A DNA stretch of 48,888 nt, from positions 1 to 48,888 of the forward strand of contig CANGIW010000004.1 in the NCBI GenBank assembly GCA_947454145.1, written 5' to 3'. Below, one piece after another: positions 1 to 10,371 of this stretch (position 1 is the stretch's first letter; every line of letters starts with the position of its first letter). The position numbers and the translations under genes are program-made. The DNA is from Rickettsiales bacterium (GTDB lineage: Bacteria; Pseudomonadota; Alphaproteobacteria; Rickettsiales; Rickettsiaceae). A model generated the notes under the pieces. That model did no database searches, was not told where the DNA came from, and was given only the letters and a program-made list of their open reading frames with translations.

Positions 1-236
1 AAGAAGACGAAGAAGACGAAGAAGACGAAGAAGACGAAGAAGACGAAGAAGACGAAGAAGACGAACAAATTAAGAAAGAAGTTGAAAAAACAACTAATAA
101 AAAAAATAATGTCGTTAGGAACAAAAAAAACTTAACAGAAAAAATAGCAAAAAATAGTATAGTTGTTAAAAACAAAACAACTGAAATAAAAAAACTTTCT
201 ATAACAAATAATAAAAAGTTAGAAACAGAAGAATAA
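1..236 (+). CDS. C-terminal part of an acidic-repeat protein (5' end outside window)
   Basis: An open frame runs from the window edge (first full codon at base 3) to a TAA at 234-236. It begins with seven or more copies of the tripeptide Glu-Asp-Glu, then about 56 residues very rich in Lys, Asn, Thr and Glu, ending Glu-Thr-Glu-Glu. There is no recognisable domain, and the composition suggests a disordered tail. The start codon and N-terminus are missing, so the family cannot be named. The frame stays open through the repeat and onward, and the repeat period is a multiple of three, which favours a real gene. It could be an exported or DNA/RNA-associated protein, but nothing in the visible part decides this. 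Confidence 0.55.
   Translation, partial: EDEEDEEDEEDEEDEEDEEDEQIKKEVEKTTNKKNNVVRNKKNLTEKIAKNSIVVKNKTTEIKKLSITNNKKLETEE
3..65 (+). repeat. 9-bp tandem repeat GAAGACGAA, at least seven units
   Basis: Seven exact units of GAAGACGAA lie inside the partial gene at the window edge and code for repeated Glu-Asp-Glu. The array is cut by the window start, so its true length is unknown. Exact identity between units points to recent expansion by slippage. Copy-number change would alter protein length without breaking the frame. Confidence 0.9.
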
Positions 237-312
237 TTTCCAATTAGTATGCTTAAATTATAGTAATTTAGTTTCAGATAGACATTGAATTGAGAGATTA
301 TAAAAGAAAAAA

Positions 313-455
313 ATGCTAAGAAGTTATAGCAACGATCTAAGAAAGACAATAATAGAATACGTGTAATCACGAAAAAGGCTACGGTAGATGATGGCACATC
401 GATATTCAAAATTAGTGTGCCAGCGATAGGAGGATGGTGTAGAAAATGTAGCATT
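313..455 (+). pseudogene. IS630-family transposase, N-terminal fragment, frameshifted
   Basis: Translation from ATG 313 gives MLRSYSNDLRKTIIEYV, the typical N-terminal helix-turn-helix start of IS630-type transposases. It then meets a stop; a one-base frame change continues with a stretch ending in SVPAIGGWCRKC, matching the usual second helix-turn-helix of this family. Only about 50 residues remain before the similarity ends. This is a dead fragment, presumably cut by a later insertion or deletion. A longer remnant of the same family lies downstream of ligA. Confidence 0.6.
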
Positions 456-514
456 TTTTTGATATAATATCAAAGCTATTTAATAAAAGGTTGCACTATC
501 GGAATATTATATAT

Positions 515-800
515 ATTTGAGTTTGGAAGAAAGAGCAAAGATACATTGCAGCCTTATTAGGTAAGACCGGGATAAGGGTAACGAAAAATGTACGATAAGC
601 ACACAACTGGGACTTAATGTTAGTCAATTCAGCTATTTTGGCTATTTTCCTGATACTGCTAATAACCTTGCCAAAAAAAGACGGCGAAAAGTTCACGGCA
701 ACAAGATTAAGAAAAATTATGACTTAAAAAAATTCGTGGAAGATCAATTGATTAATACAAAATAATCGCCGCAAATAGTCGCCTGTAAGGACGATAAAAG
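515..800 (+). pseudogene. IS30-like transposase remnant, N-terminal part, several frameshifts
   Basis: Joined over several frames the plus strand reads LEERAKI, then QLGLNVSQ, then an Ala-Asn-Asn-Leu-Ala-Lys-Lys-Arg-Arg segment, then DLKKFVEDQLINTK followed by a stop and SPQIVA. That order resembles the N-terminal helix-turn-helix region of IS30-family transposases (LxxEER..I, a second DNA-binding helix, an RR/K-rich link, and the W-SPEQIAGRL motif, here with the Trp codon turned into a stop). The DDE catalytic part is not seen. The call rests on these short motif matches, so it is tentative. Confidence 0.4.
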
Positions 801-1278
801 AATTCTCTTGCCGCGTATCAGTGGGCGCAATAAACCTAAGTGAAATGAATAGCCGCAAAAAAAAACACCACTTTAAGAGTAAAAAAATCAAGTTTAATAT
901 TATTTTATTACCTAGTGCACAATAAAAATCCAAGATTATAATCAAGTTGAAATTGTATTAGCGGAGGTGAAAATACCAGATGGAATACCTAAAACGCTAG
1001 CTAAAGAATAATAAAAGTAAGCGATTATCCAAAATTTGGTCTATATAGTCTTTCAGAGCTAAAATCTTATGTATAATAGCTTTTATTCATATTAAAGCCA
1101 AAATGTTTCCATCGGCTAAAAGCATGCAAATAATAAAACTACTGTTTATATTATATTGGTAGTTTTGCTAAGGCTAATTCCCACACTAAATTAGTGTATA
1201 TTTAGACTGAATAAAATTCAAACTAGTGCCAAGACAAAATTGAGAAAATTATTAAGGAGAAAACAAATAGCGAAGTTG
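801..1278. other. AT-rich stretch without a recognisable gene
   Basis: No open frame with coding character is visible on either strand. Short readable pieces exist (for example around 950-1005 on the plus strand, VEIVLAEVKIPDGIPKTLAKE), which suggest that this too is decayed coding DNA. I cannot assign them to a family. Confidence 0.5.
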
Positions 1279-1324
1279 AACAGCTATAACCACCTAGAAT
1301 GGTGCGCTAGTTTTTATAGCTGTT
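1279..1324 (-). terminator. 11-bp inverted repeat downstream of the Bax-inhibitor gene
   Basis: AACAGCTATAA (1279-1289) pairs perfectly with TTATAGCTGTT (1314-1324), with a 24-base loop. It lies about 35 bases past the stop of the minus-strand gene at 1360-2094. It could be a transcription terminator or an mRNA 3' stabiliser; a clear U-run after the stem is lacking on the minus strand. Confidence 0.4.
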
Positions 1325-1337
1325 AAATATTATTGTA

Positions 1338-1357
1338 TATATTGTTTAAACAATATA
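1338..1357. repeat. 20-bp perfect palindrome next to the ybhL-like stop codon
   Basis: TATATTGTTTAAACAATATA is a perfect self-complementary sequence two bases beyond the stop codon of the minus-strand membrane protein gene. Without a loop it is a poor hairpin as RNA; as DNA it could be a dimeric protein binding site. Together with the neighbouring inverted repeat it may belong to one 3'-end structure. Confidence 0.6.
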
Positions 1358-1359
1358 CC

Positions 1360-2094
1360 TTATTCTTTTCTAGAACCCATAAAACGTAATAGATATAGGA
1401 ATAGATTTATTATATCAAGATATAAATTAAGAGCTGCAACAACTGCCATTTTTTCTCCAACAGCATTACCACCAACACTATAATATATAGACTTTATTTT
1501 TTGTGTATCAAAAGCTATCAAACCTATAAATATAAATACACCTATCAATGATGTAGCAAATTCAATTGCCGGACTTTGAAAAAATAAATTAGCCAAAGAT
1601 GCAAGAATTATACCCCATATACCCATTACTAGAAAAGATCCAAAGGATGTTAAATCTCTTTTTGTGGTATATCCGTATAGACTCATACCGCCAAATAGAC
1701 CCGCTGTTATTAAAAATGTGCGCGCTAAAGACTCTCCAGTGTATAAAAGACCTAACTGCCCAAAAGACAAACCAACTAGAGTTGCGTAAACCCAGAACAG
1801 CATTCTAGCCTTTGCAATAGAGTGATTAGCTAAGCCAAAACCAAAATACAAAGCTACCCCTATTGGAGCAAACATTACTATAGTTCCAAGAGTAGTATTA
1901 CCAGCAAAATGCCCACTAGGTGTTATATTGAAAAGTAGTCTAGTTAGGGGTTCAAACGATGAAGCTAAATATGCACTAAAAGCACTTATTAAAAGAGCTA
2001 TAGCCATATAATTATAAACTTTCAATATATAAGCTTTTAAACCTACATCTACAGCTTTTTTGGATTCATAATATGTTTTGGTGTAATCAATCAT
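1360..2094 (-). CDS. Bax inhibitor-1 / YbhL family membrane protein
   Basis: The 244-residue product is almost wholly hydrophobic, with about seven predicted membrane helices. After the short cytoplasmic N-terminus come helices beginning near residues 27, 70, 98, 125, 152, 180 and 217. The C-terminal pattern (FDTQKIKSIYYSV, then LNLYLDIINLFLYLLRFMG) is diagnostic of the BI-1/UPF0005 family (bacterial YbhL/YccA, eukaryotic TMBIM). Members are calcium-leak channels or modulators of membrane protease FtsH; the exact role in this organism is unknown. Length is normal for the family. The gene stands alone, divergent from ligA, with a 126-bp shared upstream region. Confidence 0.9.
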   Translation of the reverse strand: MIDYTKTYYESKKAVDVGLKAYILKVYNYMAIALLISAFSAYLASSFEPLTRLLFNITPSGHFAGNTTLGTIVMFAPIGVALYFGFGLANHSIAKARMLFWVYATLVGLSFGQLGLLYTGESLARTFLITAGLFGGMSLYGYTTKRDLTSFGSFLVMGIWGIILASLANLFFQSPAIEFATSLIGVFIFIGLIAFDTQKIKSIYYSVGGNAVGEKMAVVAALNLYLDIINLFLYLLRFMGSRKE

Positions 2095-4305
<2,211 letters not shown>

Positions 4306-4344
4306 TTTAGCGTATAATATTAAGTTGTGATTAGTAAAAATGTA

Positions 4345-5110
4345 AGAATATACTATAGATTTACGGCAAAAGGTAATATAACTCGTTATTACTCAAGGTA
4401 ATACACACCCAACTAGATACTAAAATATTCAACTAAAAAACAAAGCTAGTATCAATAGATGCTCTTATGAGGGATAAGACTGACTGCCTTATTATGCCCA
4501 ATATGAGTTTAGAAAAAATCCTAAATTCACCCAAAAAGAGTTAAACCTTTATATTAACAAAAAAAATCCAATATTACTACTCAAGTCATGGGAAGGTGTC
4601 TTAATATAACTAACCCAGCTGCTTTGTATTGACTTAAGAAAATGGGTTTCAGATATAAAAAACTCTTTTCCTATCTGAAAGCAAGTAAAGAAAGACGAGA
4701 AGAATACTTAGAAGACATAAAAAAGATGTGAGGCCGAAAGCCTTCTATATATTGATTAAAGAGCTATAGAACCAAGTTATTTACAAAGACAGAGGTTAGG
4801 GATAAAAAAGCTAGATGCTGGTTGGCAAATATTAGGAGCGAAATAATATTATCGCCTGTTTAGTTAATAATAAGCCTATTGCACTAATATGTTTTCAATT
4901 GCACTTGCGATAAAACCTTATTTTATTGTATAGCTGGGTGGAGCAATTTTTGATAAATAAATACTGAAATCTAGGCAGGTAGTAGTCATGTATAATCCAA
5001 CTGAATGAGGTTTTATAGTATTTTAGGTCATTTGCGCTCCGATTTTTAGAATTTTCATCAGGCTTAACTGAAAATCTTAGAAAATTACTTTTGCCATAAG
5101 TATATTTTTT
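4345..5110 (+). pseudogene. IS630-family transposase remnant, nearly full length but riddled with stops
   Basis: Reading across frames on the plus strand gives, in family order: TIDLRQKVI then VITQGNT (N-terminal helix-turn-helix), NPKFTQKELNLYI, LRKWVSDIKNSFPI (cf. LKKMGFSYKKTLFPY), KERREEYLEDIKKM, a degenerate YID (first catalytic Asp region) near 4750, VNNKPIALICF near 4870, WVEQFLI near 4940, and an SGLTENLRKLLLP-like end matching the usual PDLNPIEKFW block. There are many stops and frameshifts, so it is inactive and old. Terminal inverted repeats and a TA target duplication were not identified. It fills most of the gap between ligA and ctrA. Confidence 0.65.
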
Positions 5111-5265
5111 TACCCATCTTTGTTAACACTTAATTGAATTTAGATGTACAGAAAAATTTTGATATTTAAGTTATACGTATTTGATTAAAGAATATGATTA
5201 TATAGGTTATATAATCATATTAGGAAAGGAGAGACTAGAAAAAATCGCTCTTATAGGATTATCTA

Positions 5266-6000
5266 TTAAGCGGCAGGAGCAGAGTGCTCGTGAGATAGAT
5301 TATTATTAACTACTTTATTATCATCGTCAAAATTTTTTAATATGTGTCCTCTACCCCAAATGGTCTCGATATAATCTACGCCACCAGATGCAATTTTTAA
5401 TTTTCTTCTTAATTTACACATTAATACGTCGATGATTTTCTCTTCTGGTTCTTCTAAACCACCATAAAGATGACTCATAAACATATCTTTACTTAAAACT
5501 GAACCCTTACGTATAGCAAGAAGTTCTAGCATAGCATATTCTTTACCAGTAACATGTATTGGTTTATTGTTAACTTCAACTATTCTGGTATCTATATTTA
5601 TAGTAACTTTATCAAATTTTATTATAGATTCAGAATGACCTTTAGATCTTCTAACAATTGCTTGTATACGAGCTATCAATTCACCTCTATTAAATGGTTT
5701 CGTTAAGTAATCATCAGCACCAAATCCTAAACCTTTTATTTTTTGTTCTGGTGTTGTTAAGCCAGAAATAATTAATACTGGGATTTTGATTTTACTTGAA
5801 CGCAAACGCAATAATACTTCAAAACCTTCTATATCAGGAAGAACTAAATCTAGCAATATTATATCGTAGTCATATACCTTTCCTATTTCCAAACCTTCCT
5901 TTCCCAAATGGGCTTTATCACATATCATACCCTCTTTGGCTAATGTATGTTCAATTGATTTGGCCATTAAAGGGTCATCATCTATTAATAAAACTCTCAT
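5266..6000 (-). CDS. ctrA: Cell-cycle response regulator CtrA
   Basis: An OmpR-type response regulator of 244 residues. The receiver domain has the acidic pocket (LLIDDDP, Asp7-9), the phospho-acceptor Asp51 in ILLDLVLPDIEG, and the conserved Lys in LTKPF near 104. The C-terminal winged helix (about residues 125-225, with GKEYAMLELLA, KLRRKLKIAS and IETIWGRGH) is nearly diagnostic of CtrA. In alphaproteobacteria CtrA controls cell-cycle genes, DNA replication and, in Rhodobacter, GTA expression through TTAA-N7-TTAA sites. The tail ends in Ala-Ala; in Caulobacter the terminal Ala-Ala is needed for degradation by ClpXP. It is monocistronic, with 858 bp of empty DNA upstream. Confidence 0.97.
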   Translation of the reverse strand: MRVLLIDDDPLMAKSIEHTLAKEGMICDKAHLGKEGLEIGKVYDYDIILLDLVLPDIEGFEVLLRLRSSKIKIPVLIISGLTTPEQKIKGLGFGADDYLTKPFNRGELIARIQAIVRRSKGHSESIIKFDKVTINIDTRIVEVNNKPIHVTGKEYAMLELLAIRKGSVLSKDMFMSHLYGGLEEPEEKIIDVLMCKLRRKLKIASGGVDYIETIWGRGHILKNFDDDNKVVNNNLSHEHSAPAA

Positions 6001-6858
6001 ATTTTTAATCCTTTATATATTTAATAACAAACTGTTTTAACGAAAAACTTATATTCAAATCATCTCAAAGTTGTGAAACCGATTTCAGTAATTACTTGTA
6101 TAATTAACTTATAATTTATATTGTTTCATCGAATTTAATAAAAATCAAGTAAATAATTATTATCTATATCGTTTTTTTAATATTTACCCATTTATATGCA
6201 CTTTTTTACAACAATTTTAATTTAACTTTTTTATTTAAATACATTTTTAAAAAAAATAACAATTATATAAGTTTAATCTACCTATATAATAAATCACCAA
6301 AATTATTCAGCCTCAAAAACATTCAAAAGCTTTAAATCTTCCTACTAAGTCAAGCAATTAATCAAAAGTGTGTATGGTTATTTACTTTGTAACTTTAAGT
6401 ATCTATAATTGAAAAAGATAAGTCAATAGCTTTTTTAATACAAATTAAAATTTTGTCAAATCATACAATTATATTTATTTTCTCAGCATAAGAAATTTAT
6501 AACTAAATATATTATCAAATTTAATTATTAAAATAAATTTAGTTACTTTACCTTCAAAGAAATACCTAATAACCTCTTGCTTTTTTAGCTTAAATAAAAT
6601 CGATTGTACTAATTATTAGTAGTAATTAATGTAATTTTTGATTTAAGTAGGTTCTTGATTTAAGTTACTCAATTTAATACAGCCACTTGCTCTTAACATG
6701 AAAAGTTTTTATATCTTATTAAAAGAAATTATTGATTTATTGTAAAAATTTGGTAATGTTAGATTGTTGATGTTCTAAATTTTTTGATAACTGTTTAGAG
6801 CATAAATAATCAATCAACATAAAAAACCTCATTTGTTAGTTTAAAAAAGGATATTACT
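6001..6858. other. Long AT-rich intergenic region upstream of ctrA
   Basis: About 860 bp between the diverging ctrA and the small gene at 6859. It is extremely AT-rich and no reading frame of coding character is seen on either strand. It must contain the ctrA promoter near its left end. TTAA words abound by chance, and I did not find a convincing TTAA-N7-TTAA CtrA box. A direct repeat of TTGATTTAAGT occurs near 6640-6670. Confidence 0.5.
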
Positions 6859-7089
6859 ATGAAAAAATTTAATCTTTTTACTTTAATAATTCTTGTTGTT
6901 ATTGCAGCTTTTCTTTTGTTTCAATATAGAGAGCAACCTCAAGAAACTACAACACCTGAAAATTCTCAAACTCAGGAAGAGTTGAACAAAATAGAAAATG
7001 ATAATTCTAAAGAAGCTCAGCCGGAAGAAAAAGTAGCTCCAGTTGAACCAGCTGCTCAGCCGGAAGAAAAAGTAGCTCCAGCTGCTTAA
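6859..7089 (+). CDS. Small membrane-anchored protein with a PEEKVAP repeat
   Basis: The product has 76 residues: a Met-Lys-Lys start, a hydrophobic stretch at about residues 6-22 (single-pass anchor or uncleaved signal), then a hydrophilic Gln/Glu/Pro/Ala-rich tail in which QPEEKVAPVEPAA is followed by QPEEKVAPAA, so the sequence has duplicated in frame. The ATG is preceded by AAAAAAGGAT, a fair ribosome site. I do not recognise the family. Such a topology fits a periplasmic or inner-membrane accessory protein with a disordered Pro-rich tail. No gene is adjacent on the same strand for context. Confidence 0.55.
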   Translation: MKKFNLFTLIILVVIAAFLLFQYREQPQETTTPENSQTQEELNKIENDNSKEAQPEEKVAPVEPAAQPEEKVAPAA

Positions 7090-7259
7090 GTTAGAACAAG
7101 CCAACTCCATTTACTTTTAGTTAGTGGAGGCCCAATATACATATTTAAAGATAAATGATATCATATAGATATGTATATTTTCGGTTATACGTTTTTATAC
7201 TTATCTCTCTTAATAGCTTAACTTTTTAATGTTTTAAGTAAAAAAAAAAAATAAGCTTT

Positions 7260-7620
7260 ACCATTGGCTAATTTTATTTTTAATAATTCGCAGGATTTTT
7301 TCTAGTCATTTTTATCCAATAATTTGGGTGTAATTGCTTTGGGAATTAATCCAATTTTGCTTTTCTGTCTACTCTGCATCAACAAAATCTTTCAATATCT
7401 GTATATCAGAATTGTTATGAATATCAGTTTTAATGTGAATTAAAGTAAAGTTTGGAATTAATGGAATAATAGTGCTATGTTGTACTAAAACTACCTCTCA
7501 AAAAGATAATTTATTCTGTTTTAAAACTCAAATGAATTATATTCTCTTCTAGACCTATATATTTAGCAATATCATGTTTAAATGTATAATTAGCACCAGA
7601 AGATTTCTATATGATTATTT
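7260..7620 (-). pseudogene. Probable decayed gene relic of unknown family
   Basis: On the minus strand, readable coding-like pieces appear in different frames: from about 7615 leftward SGANYTFKHDIAKYIGLEENIIHLSFKTE in two halves, then a stop, and further on NFTLIHIKTDIHNNSDIQIL followed by KDFVDAE and a stop, then TEKQNWINSQSNYTQIIG. Composition is like the flanking genes, but frameshifts and stops break it. I recognise no family. The rest of the 7090-7847 gap shows nothing I can support. Confidence 0.3.
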
Positions 7621-7847
7621 TTTAAATTGAATTTGAAAGAACTATCAAAAAAATAATGCCGTATTTTTGCGTCAAATTATTCATGTTAAACAACTACAAT
7701 ATTAAGCTATATTGTTTAAGCATTAGCTTTTTTGCTAAAAAGATTATCTTTGATTATCAATATATCTATATAAATATATAAGTGGTTTTTATCTTCCTAA
7801 TATATCTTTAACCCAGTTAAAATTTAAATTTTATTGCTTAGATGCAC

Positions 7848-7884
7848 TCTCTACAAAATCTATTAAACTTGAATTTTGTAGAGA
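7848..7884 (-). terminator. 12-bp perfect stem-loop downstream of aspS
   Basis: TCTCTACAAAAT (7848-7859) pairs perfectly with ATTTTGTAGAGA (7873-7884) around a 13-base loop. It starts 12 bases after the aspS stop codon on the minus strand, the expected place for a terminator or RNA-stabilising hairpin. It is not followed by a strong U-run on that strand. Confidence 0.5.
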
Positions 7885-7895
7885 AGTTTTGCTGG

Positions 7896-9719
7896 TTAAT
7901 TTTCTTTCGGCTTTTTTTCTTCCCGAGGAAGATCTAGCTTAATATGTAGTTCAGCTAATTGTTTAAGCTCTATATTAGAAGGAGCATTCATCAACAAATC
8001 TTGAGCTTGTTGATTAAAAGGAAATGCTATAACTTCTCTAATATTAGGTTCATCTGCAAGCAACATAATAATTCTATCTACACCTGGCGCTATACCTCCG
8101 TGAGGAGGAGCTCCAAATTTAAAAGCTTTTAGCATACCACCAAATTTTTCTTCTACAACTTCAGCACTATATCCAGCTATTTCAAAAGCTTTATACATAA
8201 TCTCTGGCTTGTGATTACGTATAGCTCCGCTTGAAAGCTCTATTCCATTACAAACAATATCATATTGATAGGCTGTAATTTTTAGTAATTCTTCTGTGCT
8301 TGTAGCTGATTCTAAAATTTCCAACCCTCCATTCGGCATAGAGAAAGGATTATGGCTAAATTCGATTTTTTTAGTTTCTTCGTTTAATTCATAGAAAGGA
8401 AAATCTACAACCCAACAAAAACGATATACATCTTTTTCAAAAAGATCTAACTCACTAGCTATCTTATTTCGAACTTTACCAGAAATTTTACAAGCTTTTA
8501 AAACTTCTTCACAACAGAAAAATACAGCATCATTATTAGAAATTTTAGTTGCAACTTTTAATTTCTCTATTGCTTTAACGTCAAAAAACTTAGCTATAGG
8601 GCCTTTGGCAGTACCATTCTCATCTAATTGAATATAAGCAAGACCACCCGCCCCTTCGCTTTTAGCAAATTCTATCATTTTATCAAAGAAACTACGTGGC
8701 TGACTTGCAGCTTGAATAGCAGGTATAGCTCTTACAACAAAACCTTTACTAATATTATTTTTGAATATTGTAAAATCAGTATTTAAAAAATTTTCTGTTA
8801 CGTCACTAATTACTAGAGGATTACGTAAATCAGGTTTGTCACAACCATATTTAAGCATCGCATCACTATAAGTGATACGCGGAAATAACTCATCGGCTAT
8901 CTTGTATTTTCCAAATTGATCAAAAATTTTATACATGACTCGTTCTATCACAGCAAAAACATCCTCTTGTGTAACAAACGACATTTCTACGTCTAACTGG
9001 TAAAATTCTCCAGGAGATCTATCAGCTCTAGCATCTTCATCTCTAAAACAAGGTGCTATTTGAAAATATCTATCAAATCCAGCAACCATAAGCAGTTGTT
9101 TAAACTGCTGAGGGGCTTGAGGCAAAGCGTAGAATTTACCAGGATGTAAACGACTCGGTACAACAAAATCACGGGCACCCTCAGGAGAGCTTGCCGTTAA
9201 AATTGGTGTTTGAAATTCTGTAAAACCTTCTGTTATCATTAAACGCCTTAGTTCATTTATAACTTTGGAACGTAACAATATATTTTGGTGTAATTTATGT
9301 CTTCTTAAATCAAGAAAACGATAACGCAAGCGTAAATCTTCTGGCAATTCTTGATCTATATTCAAAGAAAAAGGAAGAATTTCTGCCATAGATTCAATTT
9401 TATAATCATCAACAAGCACTTCTATTTCTCCTGTAGGAATAGAAGTATTCCTTGTTTCTTTGCTTCTAGCAACTACTTTACCAGAAACAGTTATAACAGA
9501 TTCATAACGTATACTTGCAGCTTTATCTACCATTTCTTTATCATGCATAGAAAAAACAAGCTGCGTGAGGCCAAAATTATCCCGTAAATCTATAAACAAG
9601 ATATTGCCGTGATCCCGTTTTCTGTAAACCCAACCAGATAATTTTACTGTTTGATTAACATGATTTTTATTTAAAGCACCGCAATTATGCGTACGATATT
9701 GATTAATATTTTGATTCAT
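7896..9719 (-). CDS. aspS: Aspartyl-tRNA synthetase (bacterial type)
   Basis: Charges tRNA-Asp, and probably also tRNA-Asn in alphaproteobacteria that rely on the amidotransferase route. The 607-residue product has the N-terminal OB-fold anticodon domain ([23 protein letters not shown]), class II motif 2 ([19 protein letters not shown], about residues 218-236), the bacterial GAD insertion (about 285-410), and class II motif 3 near the end ([18 protein letters not shown]). The length is usual for the bacterial D-type enzyme. It is transcribed alone on the minus strand, with a candidate terminator hairpin just downstream. Confidence 0.98.
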   Translation of the reverse strand: MNQNINQYRTHNCGALNKNHVNQTVKLSGWVYRKRDHGNILFIDLRDNFGLTQLVFSMHDKEMVDKAASIRYESVITVSGKVVARSKETRNTSIPTGEIEVLVDDYKIESMAEILPFSLNIDQELPEDLRLRYRFLDLRRHKLHQNILLRSKVINELRRLMITEGFTEFQTPILTASSPEGARDFVVPSRLHPGKFYALPQAPQQFKQLLMVAGFDRYFQIAPCFRDEDARADRSPGEFYQLDVEMSFVTQEDVFAVIERVMYKIFDQFGKYKIADELFPRITYSDAMLKYGCDKPDLRNPLVISDVTENFLNTDFTIFKNNISKGFVVRAIPAIQAASQPRSFFDKMIEFAKSEGAGGLAYIQLDENGTAKGPIAKFFDVKAIEKLKVATKISNNDAVFFCCEEVLKACKISGKVRNKIASELDLFEKDVYRFCWVVDFPFYELNEETKKIEFSHNPFSMPNGGLEILESATSTEELLKITAYQYDIVCNGIELSSGAIRNHKPEIMYKAFEIAGYSAEVVEEKFGGMLKAFKFGAPPHGGIAPGVDRIIMLLADEPNIREVIAFPFNQQAQDLLMNAPSNIELKQLAELHIKLDLPREEKKPKEN

Positions 9720-9811
9720 ATCTAACCCAAAAAAAGTTATTAATAAAACTAGAAGCTAGTTTAATATTAGTGTGTTAATTAAAGCAACTAGATAATGCTA
9801 ATTATCTTGCT

Positions 9812-10204
9812 TTAATGATGTTTATTCTGCCTATTAAATATAAAAGCCATTAATACCATAGCAGTAAAAGCTGAAATACTAAACACTGTAGAGGCAGTAT
9901 AATCTATTTTTGACATAAAAAAACTCGTACTCGAAATAATTGTAATGCTAGCTACGAAAGATAGATTACCTAAAATTTTAAAAAACACCTGCCATTTCTC
10001 TTTGCGTTCAAAAATTTTATGCCTATTAGATTGTTCTTTTTCTATCAACTCTAGAAAGTTTTTGGTGCTTCCAGGATGTAGCTCTTCATATTGAGCTAGT
10101 ATTTCAGTTTTTGGCAAAGAGTTAAATAATTCCTTATATTCTAGTGGCAAATAACCTTTATTAAGTTTATTGTGATTATTAAAATATTCTTTTGTTTGTT
10201 TCAT
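9812..10204 (-). CDS. DUF2335-like two-helix membrane protein, coupled to the GTA operon
   Basis: A 130-residue protein. The N-terminal half is hydrophilic and contains a GSTKNFLELIEKEQSNRHKI segment typical of DUF2335 (predicted membrane proteins common on mobile elements and in phages). Two membrane helices follow at about 76-95 and 101-122, and the end is short and basic (FNRQNKHH). The start codon overlaps the stop of the upstream 49-residue ORF as ATGA, so translation is probably coupled. Topology (two helices, basic tail) and place (end of a GTA tail operon) are compatible with a holin-like role, but that is inference; DUF2335 has no settled function. Confidence 0.75.
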   Translation of the reverse strand: MKQTKEYFNNHNKLNKGYLPLEYKELFNSLPKTEILAQYEELHPGSTKNFLELIEKEQSNRHKIFERKEKWQVFFKILGNLSFVASITIISSTSFFMSKIDYTASTVFSISAFTAMVLMAFIFNRQNKHH

Positions 10205-10350
10205 ATAATTTTGTTTAACATTTTATTGTAGGCATTTTTGATATCATGCCTTAATTTAGCAATATCTGCTTGATAATTTAAGCTTTTGATATATTTTTTT
10301 TGAGGTAAAAAATTAAAAAAAAATCCGAATAAAAAATTTTTAAGTAGCAT
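10201..10350 (-). CDS. 49-residue ORF between gp13-like and DUF2335 genes
   Basis: ATG at 10350-10348, stop TGA at 10203-10201 overlapping the DUF2335 start. The product begins MLLKNFLFGFFFNFLPQKK, a hydrophobic N-terminus followed by a basic patch, then a helical charged half (YQADIAKLRHDIKNAYNKML). It sits 21 bases after the gp13-like gene and in the same orientation, so it looks like part of the operon. I do not recognise it. It could be a small membrane-associated partner of the DUF2335 protein, or the relic of a larger tail gene such as gp14. Confidence 0.5.
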   Translation of the reverse strand: MLLKNFLFGFFFNFLPQKKYIKSLNYQADIAKLRHDIKNAYNKMLNKII

Positions 10351-10371
10351 ATCTAGCTTTTAGATTAAAAG

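Noticed and set aside
496-945. Two minus-strand open frames of 66 and 73 codons
   Set aside because: They lie opposite the decayed IS30-like remnant, are rich in Phe/Ile/Leu as expected from the complement of AT-rich coding DNA, and have no motif or good start.
6001-6858. CtrA binding boxes (TTAA-N7-TTAA) upstream of ctrA
   Set aside because: TTAA words are frequent by chance in this AT-rich region and none has the exact spacing on inspection.
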